Shown: in pieces, positions 55,122-63,156 of the stretch
Layout of the letters: every line of letters begins with the position of its first letter
Position numbering within the stretch: position 1 is the first letter of the stretch
DNA from: Lachnospiraceae bacterium
Lineage (GTDB): Bacteria; Bacillota; Clostridia; Lachnospirales; Lachnospiraceae
DNA: 64,000 bases
Assembly (NCBI GenBank): GCA_910574805.1
Contig: CAJTCV010000003.1
Location: 248,001 to 312,000 of the forward strand
Direction of reading: 5' to 3'
The notes under the pieces: generated by a model
Databases searched by the model: none
What the model saw: only the letters and a program-made list of their open reading frames with translations
What the model was told of the DNA's origin: nothing
Position numbers and translations under genes: made by a program

Positions 55122-56480
55122 ATGTATGATGAAATGAACGACCGTACCGGGTCAGGCAGTCATTATGATACAGGCGGCGGTTATATCCACTATGATTCTT
55201 CGGCGAATCTGAACCAGCCGAAGAAAAAGAAAAAGGGCGGTTTTGGAAAGACTCTGGCAAAATGCGTGGTGATCGCACTGGTGTTCGGGAGCGTATCCAG
55301 CGCGGCTTTCATGGGAACGAACTACCTGGGAAGACAGGCGTTCGGAGATGCGGTGACCACAGAAGGGAAGAAGGACGGCGGATCCGGCATGAGCGAAGAG
55401 GGGACGCCTGCCACGGCTGTAGCGGGCACTCCTTCCGATGTCTATGATGTGTCAGATATCGTCACCAACTGCATGCCCTCTGTGGTGTCCATCACCAATA
55501 TGGGGACCACGGAATTCCGGACCTTCTTCGGCACCTATGAGCAGGAGAGCCAGTCCAGCGGTTCCGGTATCATAATAGGAAGAAATGATTCGGAAATTGT
55601 GATTGTGACCAACAATCATGTGGTATCCAATGCGAAGGAGATCAGTGTCTATTTTAATTCCGACGGACAGGACGCGGACGAGGACAACGTGATCCCGGCG
55701 AAAATAAAGGGTACGGATCCGGCCAAGGATCTGGCGGTGATCGCGGTGCAGGTGAATGATATTCCGAAAGAGACGCTGGATATGATTCGGATCGCTTCCA
55801 TTGGAGATTCCAGCACTTTGCAGGTGGGAGAACCGGTGGTCGCCATTGGAAATGCCTATGGATACGGCCTGTCTGTGACCTCCGGCATCGTCAGCGCCCT
55901 GAACCGGGAGGTGAGCGTGACCTCCGGCGGACAGACCATCACCAACCGTCTGATCCAGACCGATGCGGCGATCAATCCGGGCAACAGCGGCGGAGCGCTC
56001 CTGAACAGCAGAGGAGAGCTGATCGGTATCAACTCTGTAAAATTCATCTCGGAGGATGTGGAGGGCATGGGCTATGCGATCCCCATCAGCGATGTGGAAT
56101 CCATCATCGGCGATCTGATGAACAAGGTGACAAGAGATGAGGTAAGAGATACAGACCGGGGATATCTGGGGATCACCGGTGTGGATGTAACATCCGATGC
56201 GTCTTCCAACTACGGGATGCCGGAGGGCGTCTATGTCAATGTAGTGACAGAAGGCGGTGCGGCGGACCAGGCGGGGCTTAAAAAGGGCGATATCATCACG
56301 AAGCTGGACGGAACCCGCATCACCGGTTACGCACAGCTTGGGGATACCCTCAGATATTATGCATCCGGAGAAACCATCTCCATCACCATCCAGCGGCTGG
56401 AGGATGCACAATATGTGGAAAAGGTGCTGGACATTACCCTGAGCAGCGGCTCCCAGGTGGGTGTGGAAAGCAGGGAATGA
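55122..56480 (+). CDS. htrA: HtrA/DegP-type serine protease
   Basis: A 452-residue membrane-anchored quality-control protease. A cytosolic stub (residues 1-40, lysine-rich) precedes one membrane helix (CVVIALVFGSVSSAAFMG). The protease domain has the triad His in VTNNHVVSN, Asp in AKDLAVIAV and Ser in NPGNSGGALLNSRGE. One PDZ domain follows (about residues 345-440), with GYLGITGVDV and ADQAGLKKGDIITKLDG. It degrades or refolds misfolded exported proteins. A tandem-repeat promoter suggests envelope-stress control. Confidence 0.95.
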   Translation: MYDEMNDRTGSGSHYDTGGGYIHYDSSANLNQPKKKKKGGFGKTLAKCVVIALVFGSVSSAAFMGTNYLGRQAFGDAVTTEGKKDGGSGMSEEGTPATAVAGTPSDVYDVSDIVTNCMPSVVSITNMGTTEFRTFFGTYEQESQSSGSGIIIGRNDSEIVIVTNNHVVSNAKEISVYFNSDGQDADEDNVIPAKIKGTDPAKDLAVIAVQVNDIPKETLDMIRIASIGDSSTLQVGEPVVAIGNAYGYGLSVTSGIVSALNREVSVTSGGQTITNRLIQTDAAINPGNSGGALLNSRGELIGINSVKFISEDVEGMGYAIPISDVESIIGDLMNKVTRDEVRDTDRGYLGITGVDVTSDASSNYGMPEGVYVNVVTEGGAADQAGLKKGDIITKLDGTRITGYAQLGDTLRYYASGETISITIQRLEDAQYVEKVLDITLSSGSQVGVESRE

Positions 56481-56492
56481 CAGAAAACAGGA

Positions 56493-56537
56493 CTTACGCA
56501 GGATACCGGCAGCAACGGTACCCTGCGTAAGATTTTT
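56493..56537 (+). terminator. Terminator after htrA
   Basis: CTTACGCAGG pairs with CCTGCGTAAG, followed by ATTTTT. Confidence 0.88.
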
Positions 56538-56596
56538 GCATTTTGTGGAAGCGTTTCCTTAAGGTTACCAGCGTCCGGTGTTTATAAAAACTTTAC

Positions 56597-56625
56597 TTGC
56601 GGGGCGTATGAGGGTATTATATAAT
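56597..56625 (+). promoter_or_regulatory. Promoter of the clpX-like operon
   Basis: TTGCGG (56597-56602), a 17-bp spacer and a perfect TATAAT (56620-56625) lie 33 bp before the start codon. Confidence 0.65.
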
Positions 56626-56658
56626 CAGTACGAATCGAGAAAAGGGGAATTCATAAGT

Positions 56659-58065
56659 ATGGATATGGAAAATAAAGAACAGGAATCTGAAAAGACCGAA
56701 GAAAACAGCTATGAAGACGTGTGCTTTGTCTGCCACCGTCCGGAGAGCAAGACCGGAAAGATGATCCATCTGACGAAGGAGATCAGCATCTGTCCGGAGT
56801 GCATGCAGCGGACCATGGACATGATGAGCAGTGGCAATGTGGATTACAGCAAGATGGATTTTTCCCGGATGCCCAATATCAGCATGATCAATCTGGCGGA
56901 TCTCCAGAACATGATACCGAAGCGCCAGAAGGTAAAGAAGAAAGCGCCCAGGGAGCAGAAGGAGACGGTGAAGAAGACCTTCGACATCCGTTCCATTCCG
57001 GCGCCGCACAGGATCAAGGAAAGTCTGGATGAGTATGTGATCGGCCAGGAGAAGGCGAAAAAGGTGATCTCCGTGGCTGTGTACAATCATTACAAACGGG
57101 TCGCTGCAGGATCCGAAGCGGACGGGATCGAGATCGAGAAGTCCAATATGCTGATGATCGGGCCCACAGGCAGCGGGAAGACTTATCTGGTGAAGACGCT
57201 GGCCAGGCTTTTGGATGTGCCGCTGGCCATCGCAGATGCCACTTCCCTGACGGAGGCGGGTTATATCGGAGATGACATCGAGAGTGTCCTGTCCAAGCTT
57301 CTGGCAGCGGCGGACAACGATGTGGAGAGGGCAGAGCAGGGTATCGTATTCATCGACGAGATTGACAAGATCGCCAAGAAAAAGAACACGAACCAGAGAG
57401 ATGTGAGCGGGGAATCCGTCCAGCAGGGGATGCTGAAGCTTCTGGAGGGGGCTGAGATCGAGGTGCCTGTAGGCGCCAACAGCAAGAACGCCATGGTGCC
57501 TCTGGAGACCATCAATACGAGAAATATCCTCTTCATCTGCGGCGGAGCCTTTCCGGATCTGACGGAGATCATCAAGGAACGGCTGAACAGACGTTCTTCC
57601 ATCGGTTTCCGCGCGGATCTGAAGGACAAGTATGATCATGAAAAGAATCTGCTGGCGCAGGTGACGGTGGAGGATATCCGGAAGTTCGGCATGATTCCGG
57701 AGTTCATCGGCAGACTTCCGGTGATCTTTACCCTGGACGCCCTGACGGAAGACATGATGGTGTCGGTCCTGAAGGAGCCGAAGAATGCCATTCTGAAGCA
57801 GTACCAGAAGCTGCTTCAGTTGGATGAGGTGAAGCTGGACTTCACGGAAGACGCCCTGCGCGCCATCGCAAGGAAAGCGATGGAGAAGGATACAGGAGCC
57901 AGGGCCCTGCGCGCCATCATCGAGGATTTCATGCTGGATATCATGTATGAGATTCCCAAGGATGACAACATCGGGCAGGTGCTGATCACAGAAGACTATA
58001 TAGAACACAGAGGCGGTCCCCTGATCACCATGCGGGGAGTACCGGCTCTTACCATGCAGGGATGA
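56659..58065 (+). CDS. clpX: ClpX-like AAA+ unfoldase, divergent
   Basis: A 468-residue ClpX-family ATPase. The N-terminal zinc site is CFVCHRPESK with CPEC (about residues 18-45), spaced like ClpX but otherwise unlike it. An about 40-residue linker follows. The AAA+ core has Walker A GPTGSGKTYLVKTLA, pore loop AGYIGDDIESVL, Walker B IVFIDEIDKIA and the ClpP-docking IGF loop in RSSIGFRADL. It is about 40 residues longer than housekeeping ClpX, and no clpP precedes it. The IGF loop means it can dock a ClpP, perhaps the one at 12298. The start follows AAAGGGGAATTC. Confidence 0.88.
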   Translation: MDMENKEQESEKTEENSYEDVCFVCHRPESKTGKMIHLTKEISICPECMQRTMDMMSSGNVDYSKMDFSRMPNISMINLADLQNMIPKRQKVKKKAPREQKETVKKTFDIRSIPAPHRIKESLDEYVIGQEKAKKVISVAVYNHYKRVAAGSEADGIEIEKSNMLMIGPTGSGKTYLVKTLARLLDVPLAIADATSLTEAGYIGDDIESVLSKLLAAADNDVERAEQGIVFIDEIDKIAKKKNTNQRDVSGESVQQGMLKLLEGAEIEVPVGANSKNAMVPLETINTRNILFICGGAFPDLTEIIKERLNRRSSIGFRADLKDKYDHEKNLLAQVTVEDIRKFGMIPEFIGRLPVIFTLDALTEDMMVSVLKEPKNAILKQYQKLLQLDEVKLDFTEDALRAIARKAMEKDTGARALRAIIEDFMLDIMYEIPKDDNIGQVLITEDYIEHRGGPLITMRGVPALTMQG

Positions 58066-58069
58066 GAAG

Positions 58070-58537
58070 ATGAGACTGATATGGATACAACTGGCGCTGG
58101 GGCTGTTCCAGACAGACCTGGCGGTAAAACACGAGATCGATAAGGAACCGGCGCCTGAGTATGCCCGGGAGCTGTACGGCGGTGCTGTCCGGATCAAAAG
58201 ACTCCGCAACTACGGCATGGCGGGAGGGCGGTTTGCCGGCCATATGCCCGCCATCATCCGGGTGAGCGGGCTTTTGACCCTCGGGTGCGGGGCCGGATTT
58301 ATATACCAGCTGTTCCAGAAGGGACAGGAGATCAGAAAAGCCGGGTACGCATTTCTGACGGGGGGCGCCCTCTCCAATCTGTACGACCGGTGCAAAAAAG
58401 GATATGTGGTGGATTACGTGAGTTTCCGCACGCCCTTTCAGAGGCTGAACCGGCTGGTATTCAATCTGTCCGATTTCTTTATCATGACAGGAGCGCTGCT
58501 GATATGTATCGGACAGATGAAAAAGTCACGCGAATAG
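58070..58537 (+). CDS. Signal peptidase II-like protein
   Basis: A 155-residue membrane protein of the LspA family, which cleaves lipoprotein signal peptides. The two catalytic aspartates are present, in GGALSNLYDRCKKGYVVDYV and FNLSDFFIM. The N-terminal D-Q-x-T-K motif of standard LspA is replaced by LFQTDLAVKHEID, and the NxGxAF motif reads NYGMAGG. It is probably a paralogue with changed specificity, or an inactive relative. It follows the ClpX-like gene by 4 bp and overlaps the DUF3810 gene by 34 bp. Confidence 0.82.
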   Translation: MRLIWIQLALGLFQTDLAVKHEIDKEPAPEYARELYGGAVRIKRLRNYGMAGGRFAGHMPAIIRVSGLLTLGCGAGFIYQLFQKGQEIRKAGYAFLTGGALSNLYDRCKKGYVVDYVSFRTPFQRLNRLVFNLSDFFIMTGALLICIGQMKKSRE

Positions 58538-59673
58538 AGAAAGAGAAAACGAAAAGGAAACTTCCGGTCACCGCAGTGCTCCTGCCGGCGGCTCTGACGC
58601 TGCAGGTCCTGGCAAGGCTGGTCCCTGGCTTTGCCGAGTGGTATGCGGTGACGGTGTATCCGTGGCTTCTGTATGTCCTGGGCGGCATCAGCAGCCCGTT
58701 TCCCTTTGCGCTGGACGAATGCCTCATTTATCTTCTGATCTCCAGCGCAGCCTTCTACGTCTTCTGGGGGATCTGTTCCATATGGAAGAAAAAGGTCAGC
58801 CTGAAGAGATGGTGCCTGACCTCCCTGGGGCTTGTGTGGAAAGCCGGGGTATGGTGGCTCTTTCTGTTCACGGTCACCTGTGGGATCAATTATCACAGGA
58901 CGCCGTTCTCGAAGCTGGCGGAGCTTCCCATGGAGCCTTCTACCGTAGAGGAGCTGGAGGAACTCTGTCTGTGGCTGACCGGTCAGATTGAGGAAGCCGG
59001 CTCCCGGGTGAAGGTGCAGGATGATGGTCTTACTGCTCTGCCGGAGGATATGCGGGAGAAGACGCGGGATGCCATGACGGAGCTCGGGGAGAGATGGCCG
59101 GAGCTTGGCGGATGGTATCCGAAAGCCAAGCCGGTCTTTGCCTGGAAGGTGCTGTCTCTGGAATTTCTGGAGGGGGTTTTCGGTCCCTACACCATGGAAG
59201 CACACTACAATCCAGATATTCCTGCCTACAACCAGCCGGCAGTGCTCTGCCATGAGCTGTCCCATCTGCAGGGGTTCATGCGGGAGGATGAGGCAAATTA
59301 TATCGCATATCTGGCCTGTACCGGCTCGGATGACCCGAATCTGAATTACAGCGGACTGCTCCTTGCCTATACTCACAGCATCAATGCGCTCTACAGAGCG
59401 GATCCGGAACGGTTTGCGGTAGTAAGAAGACAGCTCTGTGAACAGGCGGAGCGTGATTATGCCTGGCATCGGGAATACTGGGCACAGTACGAGGGGCCGG
59501 TATCAGAGCTGTCAGACAAGGTAAATGATACATATTTGCGGGCCAATGCCCAGCAGGAGGGCAGTAAGAGCTATGGAAGGATGGTGGATCTGCTGCTCGG
59601 CGAACACCGGCAGAGGAAGGAAGCGCTGACAGATCAGGCGGCGGGGGCAGGGACAGCCCTGCCCCTGGACTAG
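58504..59673 (+). CDS. DUF3810 membrane protein with HExxH-like zinc site
   Basis: A 389-residue protein with three N-terminal membrane helices (about residues 18-36, 48-85 and 105-125) and an external domain. That domain holds LCHELSHLQGFMREDEANYI: an H-E-x-x-H motif and a downstream E-D-E-A-N helix, the layout of zinc metallopeptidases. DUF3810 proteins are uncharacterised. I chose the ATG at 58504; the longer frame runs inside the preceding gene. Together with the ClpX-like and SPase II-like genes it forms a proteolysis-themed operon. Confidence 0.82.
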   Translation: MYRTDEKVTRIEKEKTKRKLPVTAVLLPAALTLQVLARLVPGFAEWYAVTVYPWLLYVLGGISSPFPFALDECLIYLLISSAAFYVFWGICSIWKKKVSLKRWCLTSLGLVWKAGVWWLFLFTVTCGINYHRTPFSKLAELPMEPSTVEELEELCLWLTGQIEEAGSRVKVQDDGLTALPEDMREKTRDAMTELGERWPELGGWYPKAKPVFAWKVLSLEFLEGVFGPYTMEAHYNPDIPAYNQPAVLCHELSHLQGFMREDEANYIAYLACTGSDDPNLNYSGLLLAYTHSINALYRADPERFAVVRRQLCEQAERDYAWHREYWAQYEGPVSELSDKVNDTYLRANAQQEGSKSYGRMVDLLLGEHRQRKEALTDQAAGAGTALPLD

Positions 59674-60104
59674 TTTTCTGCTTTGTCAAGGGCAGTTCGG
59701 ATGGCGCTCATGAGCATCAGAGAGGTGTACTGGCTCTCCTCGGAATAGGAGAGATCTTCCAGGGACTGAGACTCACAGATCTGTCTGGAAAGCGATTCAA
59801 GGGCAGGCTCCATGAGTGGATACATGGCGGATACGGTCTCATCCAGCTGTCGGAAGCAGATGGATGAGATGCGGTCTGCATCCACAGTGACCGCGATCTC
59901 CACAGGACTGCCGCCCAGGGTCATGGAAGCTGTATAGATACCGGCCGTGTATCTGGAAGGTGTTTCCCCGGCTGTTTCCTGCTTCCGGTCGGAAGCGAAC
60001 ATGAAGATCATAAGCATGAGAAAAAGAATCCCAAGGCTGACAAAGACACCGGTATAGATGAGTTCTTTCATATGGAATACCCATATTCTGGTTTTAGCGC
60101 TCAT
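59670..60104 (-). CDS. Membrane-anchored protein of unknown function, 144 residues
   Basis: One N-terminal membrane helix (TGVFVSLGILFLMLMIFMF), then an external domain beginning SRYTAGIYTASMTLGG. The YTAGIYTAS start of the domain is reminiscent of FMN-binding or pheromone-lipoprotein proteins, but the flavin-attachment S/T-G-A-T motif is absent. It shares a CTAG stop overlap with the convergent DUF3810 gene. Function not known. Confidence 0.75.
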   Translation of the reverse strand: MSAKTRIWVFHMKELIYTGVFVSLGILFLMLMIFMFASDRKQETAGETPSRYTAGIYTASMTLGGSPVEIAVTVDADRISSICFRQLDETVSAMYPLMEPALESLSRQICESQSLEDLSYSEESQYTSLMLMSAIRTALDKAEN

Positions 60105-60179
60105 GGTGAAGCTCCTGTTATCATAGAAGGTTCTTGATTATAGTCTATGAGGAAGCCCGCTGGTTTATGAACGGGAAAA

Positions 60180-60217
60180 AAAGAGGATATTCACAAAAAA
60201 CCTCTTTCTTTTTTTGC
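60180..60217. terminator. Hairpin between divergent genes
   Basis: AAAGAGG (60180-60186) pairs with CCTCTTT (60201-60207), flanked by A7 and CTTTTTTT. It looks like a bidirectional terminator but lies between two divergently transcribed genes, so its role is unclear. Confidence 0.5.
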
Positions 60218-60332
60218 TGTTTTGCATTACTATATAAAATAGGTATTTAGGATCTACATAGATATTGTGTGGTTTCTGGTAATGTTTTTAGGGGAGTTTG
60301 CACAATTGCTAGTTTTGTAAAGGAGAGGGCTT

Positions 60333-61424
60333 ATGATTTCAAACCAGATACTTCAAAACACGATCGATGGACTGAGGGAAATTACCAGGGTTGATCTGTG
60401 CGTCCTGGATATGGAAGGGCAGGTTCTGGCTTCTACGGAACAGGAGCCGGAGGACAGCAGCAGTGAGGTGGCGGCCTTTATCGCTTCGCCGGCGGACAGT
60501 CAGGTGGTCCACGGCTACCAGTTTTTTAAAGTATTTGACGAGAACCAGCTGGAATATATTCTGCTGGCAAAGGGGGCCAGCGATGATGTATATATGGTGG
60601 GAAAGATGGCGGCTTTCCAGCTTTCCAGCCTTCTGACCGCATATAAGGAACGGTTCGACAAGGACAATTTCATCAAGAATCTTCTGCTGGACAATCTGCT
60701 TCTGGTGGATATCTACAACCGCGCCAAGAAGCTGCACATTCCCACGGAAGTGCGGCGGGTGGTCTTCATCATAGAGAGCAGCAGGGAGCGGGTGAATGCG
60801 GCGCTGGACGGCGTACGCAGTCATTTTGGCACCAGGGCGAAGGATTTCGTCACAGCCGTGGATGAGAAAAATGTCATCGTGGTCCGGGAGCTGGCGCCCA
60901 ATGAGAGCTATGAAGAGATGATGAAGGCGGCTCAGGGAATGAAGGAAGTGGTGGCAGAGGTGGAAGAGGACCAGGATGTTCATGTGGCTCTGGGGACCAT
61001 CGTGGGAGAGATCAAGGAGGTGTCCAGATCCTATAAGGAGGCGCGGATGGCGCTGGATGTGGGCAAGATCTTTTTTGACGACCGGGATATTATCGCCTAC
61101 AGTTCTCTTGGCATCGGGCGACTGATCTATCAGCTTCCGATACCGCTGTGCAAGATGTTTATCCGGGAGATCTTCGACGGCCGGTCGCCGGATGATTTTG
61201 ACGAGGAGACACTGACGACGATCAACAAGTTCTTTGAGAACAGTCTGAATGTATCAGAGACGTCCAGACAGCTGTATATTCACAGAAACACGCTGGTCTA
61301 CCGCCTGGACAAGCTGCAGAAATCCACCGGTCTGGATCTCCGTGTGTTTGAAGATGCCATTACCTTCAAGATTGCCCTGATGGTGGTAAAGTACATGAAG
61401 TATATGGAGACCATAGATTATTGA
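60333..61424 (+). CDS. PucR/CdaR-family transcriptional regulator
   Basis: A 363-residue regulator. An N-terminal sensor (about residues 1-110, starting ISNQILQNTIDGLREITRV) resembles the diacid-binding domain of CdaR. A GGDEF-like linker domain follows (about 130-270). The C-terminal PucR helix-turn-helix is in FFENSLNVSETSRQLYIHRN and TLVYRLDKLQKSTGLDLR. Family members sense purine breakdown products, sugar diacids or amino acids. The gene precedes ftsEX, separated by a long hairpin; a regulatory link to cell division is possible but unproven. Confidence 0.88.
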   Translation: MISNQILQNTIDGLREITRVDLCVLDMEGQVLASTEQEPEDSSSEVAAFIASPADSQVVHGYQFFKVFDENQLEYILLAKGASDDVYMVGKMAAFQLSSLLTAYKERFDKDNFIKNLLLDNLLLVDIYNRAKKLHIPTEVRRVVFIIESSRERVNAALDGVRSHFGTRAKDFVTAVDEKNVIVVRELAPNESYEEMMKAAQGMKEVVAEVEEDQDVHVALGTIVGEIKEVSRSYKEARMALDVGKIFFDDRDIIAYSSLGIGRLIYQLPIPLCKMFIREIFDGRSPDDFDEETLTTINKFFENSLNVSETSRQLYIHRNTLVYRLDKLQKSTGLDLRVFEDAITFKIALMVVKYMKYMETIDY

Positions 61425-61436
61425 GAGATTAAATCA

Positions 61437-61526
61437 GCATCTGCCCGCCGGAAGCCCGGAAGGAAGTTGTGACAGCGAAGCTGTCAGAAGTTTCTTCCGG
61501 ACGCAGGGATTCAGGAGGGCAGATGC
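61437..61526 (+). repeat. Large imperfect hairpin between the PucR regulator and ftsE
   Basis: A 90-nt structure. The outer arms GCATCTGCCC (61437-61446) and GGGCAGATGC (61517-61526) pair perfectly. Inside, CCGGAAGGAA pairs with TTTCTTCCGG, and TGACAGC with GCTGTCA around a GAA loop. It could be a terminator-like RNA structure, a small mobile palindrome or an RNA processing site. No T-run follows, which argues against a simple terminator. Confidence 0.7.
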
Positions 61527-61551
61527 GGAACTATAAACAGGAGGACTTTCC

Positions 61552-62232
61552 ATGATAGCACTGGAAAATGTTGTCAAGTCTTATCCCAACGGCGTGGGCG
61601 CCATCAACGGGATAAGCCTGCATATTAAGAGAGGAGAATTTGTTTTCATTGTGGGGGACACCGGATCGGGCAAGTCCACACTGATCAAACTCCTTTTGAA
61701 GGAGCTGGAGCCCACAGAAGGGAGGGTCCGCGTGAACGGTGTGAATCTTGCCCGTATGAGGAAGCGGATGATTCCCAAATACAGAAGGAAGATCGGCTGT
61801 GTCTTCCAGGATTTCCGGCTTCTGAAAGACCGGAACGTCTATGAAAACGTCGCGTTTGCCCAGCGGGTGATCATGACTCCCACAAAAGAGATCAAGAAGA
61901 ATGTACCTGCCATGCTGTCGCTGGTGGGGCTCGCGGAAAAATACAAGTCTTATCCCAGGCAGCTCTCAGGCGGCGAGCAGCAGAGAGTGGCACTGGCCCG
62001 GGCGCTGGTGAACAGTCCGGATATTCTCCTGGCGGACGAGCCCACCGGGAATCTGGATCCCAAGACCTCCAGAGAGATCATGAAGCTTCTGGAGGAGATC
62101 AATGCAAGGGGCACTACGGTTCTGGTGGTCACGCATGACCAGGATATCGTGAATACGCTGAAAAAGCGGGTGGTCCGTATGCAGAAGGGGATCATCGTCG
62201 GAGACGAAAGAGAAAGCGGGTATATTGAATGA
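61552..62232 (+). CDS. ftsE: Cell-division ATPase FtsE
   Basis: A 226-residue ABC ATPase. Walker A is GDTGSGKSTLIKLLL (about residues 37-51), the signature LSGGEQQRVALARAL (about residues 140-154), and Walker B ILLADEPTGNLDP (about residues 160-172). FtsE with FtsX forms a non-transporting ABC complex at the septum that controls peptidoglycan hydrolases outside the membrane. The stop overlaps ftsX by 4 bp (ATGA). The start follows AACAGGAGGAC. Confidence 0.96.
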   Translation: MIALENVVKSYPNGVGAINGISLHIKRGEFVFIVGDTGSGKSTLIKLLLKELEPTEGRVRVNGVNLARMRKRMIPKYRRKIGCVFQDFRLLKDRNVYENVAFAQRVIMTPTKEIKKNVPAMLSLVGLAEKYKSYPRQLSGGEQQRVALARALVNSPDILLADEPTGNLDPKTSREIMKLLEEINARGTTVLVVTHDQDIVNTLKKRVVRMQKGIIVGDERESGYIE

Positions 62233-63137
62233 GATTTAGCACAATAGGATATTGTCTGCAGCAGGGTTTTAAGAATATCTGGCGGAACAAGATGTTTTCT
62301 CTTGCATCCACAGCGACCATGGCTGCATGTATTTTTATGTTTGGGATCTTTTTCTGCATTGTGGAAAACTTCCAGCATTTTGTGCGGGAGGTGGAAGAAG
62401 GCGTGGCGATTACGGTGCTCTTTGAGCAGGGGACCACGGAGGAAGAGATTCAGGAGATCGGTGACCGGATCGGTCAGAGGGAGGAAGTCAGGCAGGTGGT
62501 CTTCGTGTCCGCGAAGGTGGCATGGGAGAGCTATAAGGATATCTATTTCAAAGAAGCGCCGGAGCTGGCAGAAGGCTTTGTGGAGGACAATCCGCTGGCC
62601 AACAGCGCCAATCTGGAGATCTATATGAATGATGTGGCCACGCAGCAGGATCTGGTGGATTATATTTCTTCCATGGATCAGGTGCGCAAGATCAACCGCT
62701 CGGATGTGGTGGCGGATATGCTGACGGGCTTTAACCGTCTGGTCAGCTATGTATCGGTGGCGATTATCGCGCTGCTTCTGGCGGTCTCCGTGTTCCTGAT
62801 CAGCAATACCATTGCCATCGGTATCTCGGTGCGGAAGGAGGAGATCGCCATCATGCGTCTGATCGGGGCGAAAAATTCCTTTATCAAGGCGCCGTTTCTG
62901 ATCGAGGGAATCATTATCGGTCTGGTGGGGGCGTGTATCCCTCTGGGCATCCTGTATTATCTGTATAACCGGATGATCCTGTATATCGCGGAGAAATTCG
63001 GCATCCTGACCAACGTGCTGAATTTTATTCAGGTGAACGAGCTGTTCCGCACGCTGGTGCCGGTGGGCATGGCGCTGGGCGTGGGGATCGGTTTCTTCGG
63101 AAGTATCTTTACGACACAGAGACATTTGAAAGTATGA
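62229..63137 (+). CDS. ftsX: Cell-division membrane protein FtsX
   Basis: A 302-residue protein with four membrane helices. Helix 1 is near residues 22-42, followed by an external domain (about 45-165) with KEAPELAEGFVEDNPLANS. Three more helices come after (VAIIALLLAVSVFLISN, IIGLVGACIPLGILYYLY, ALGVGIGFFGSIF). The permease signature ISVRKEEIAIMRLIGA is intact. The external loop contacts the hydrolase partner, probably the coiled-coil protein encoded next. Confidence 0.96.
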   Translation: MRFSTIGYCLQQGFKNIWRNKMFSLASTATMAACIFMFGIFFCIVENFQHFVREVEEGVAITVLFEQGTTEEEIQEIGDRIGQREEVRQVVFVSAKVAWESYKDIYFKEAPELAEGFVEDNPLANSANLEIYMNDVATQQDLVDYISSMDQVRKINRSDVVADMLTGFNRLVSYVSVAIIALLLAVSVFLISNTIAIGISVRKEEIAIMRLIGAKNSFIKAPFLIEGIIIGLVGACIPLGILYYLYNRMILYIAEKFGILTNVLNFIQVNELFRTLVPVGMALGVGIGFFGSIFTTQRHLKV

Positions 63138-63156
63138 TGTAAGGGCGGGGATCAGG

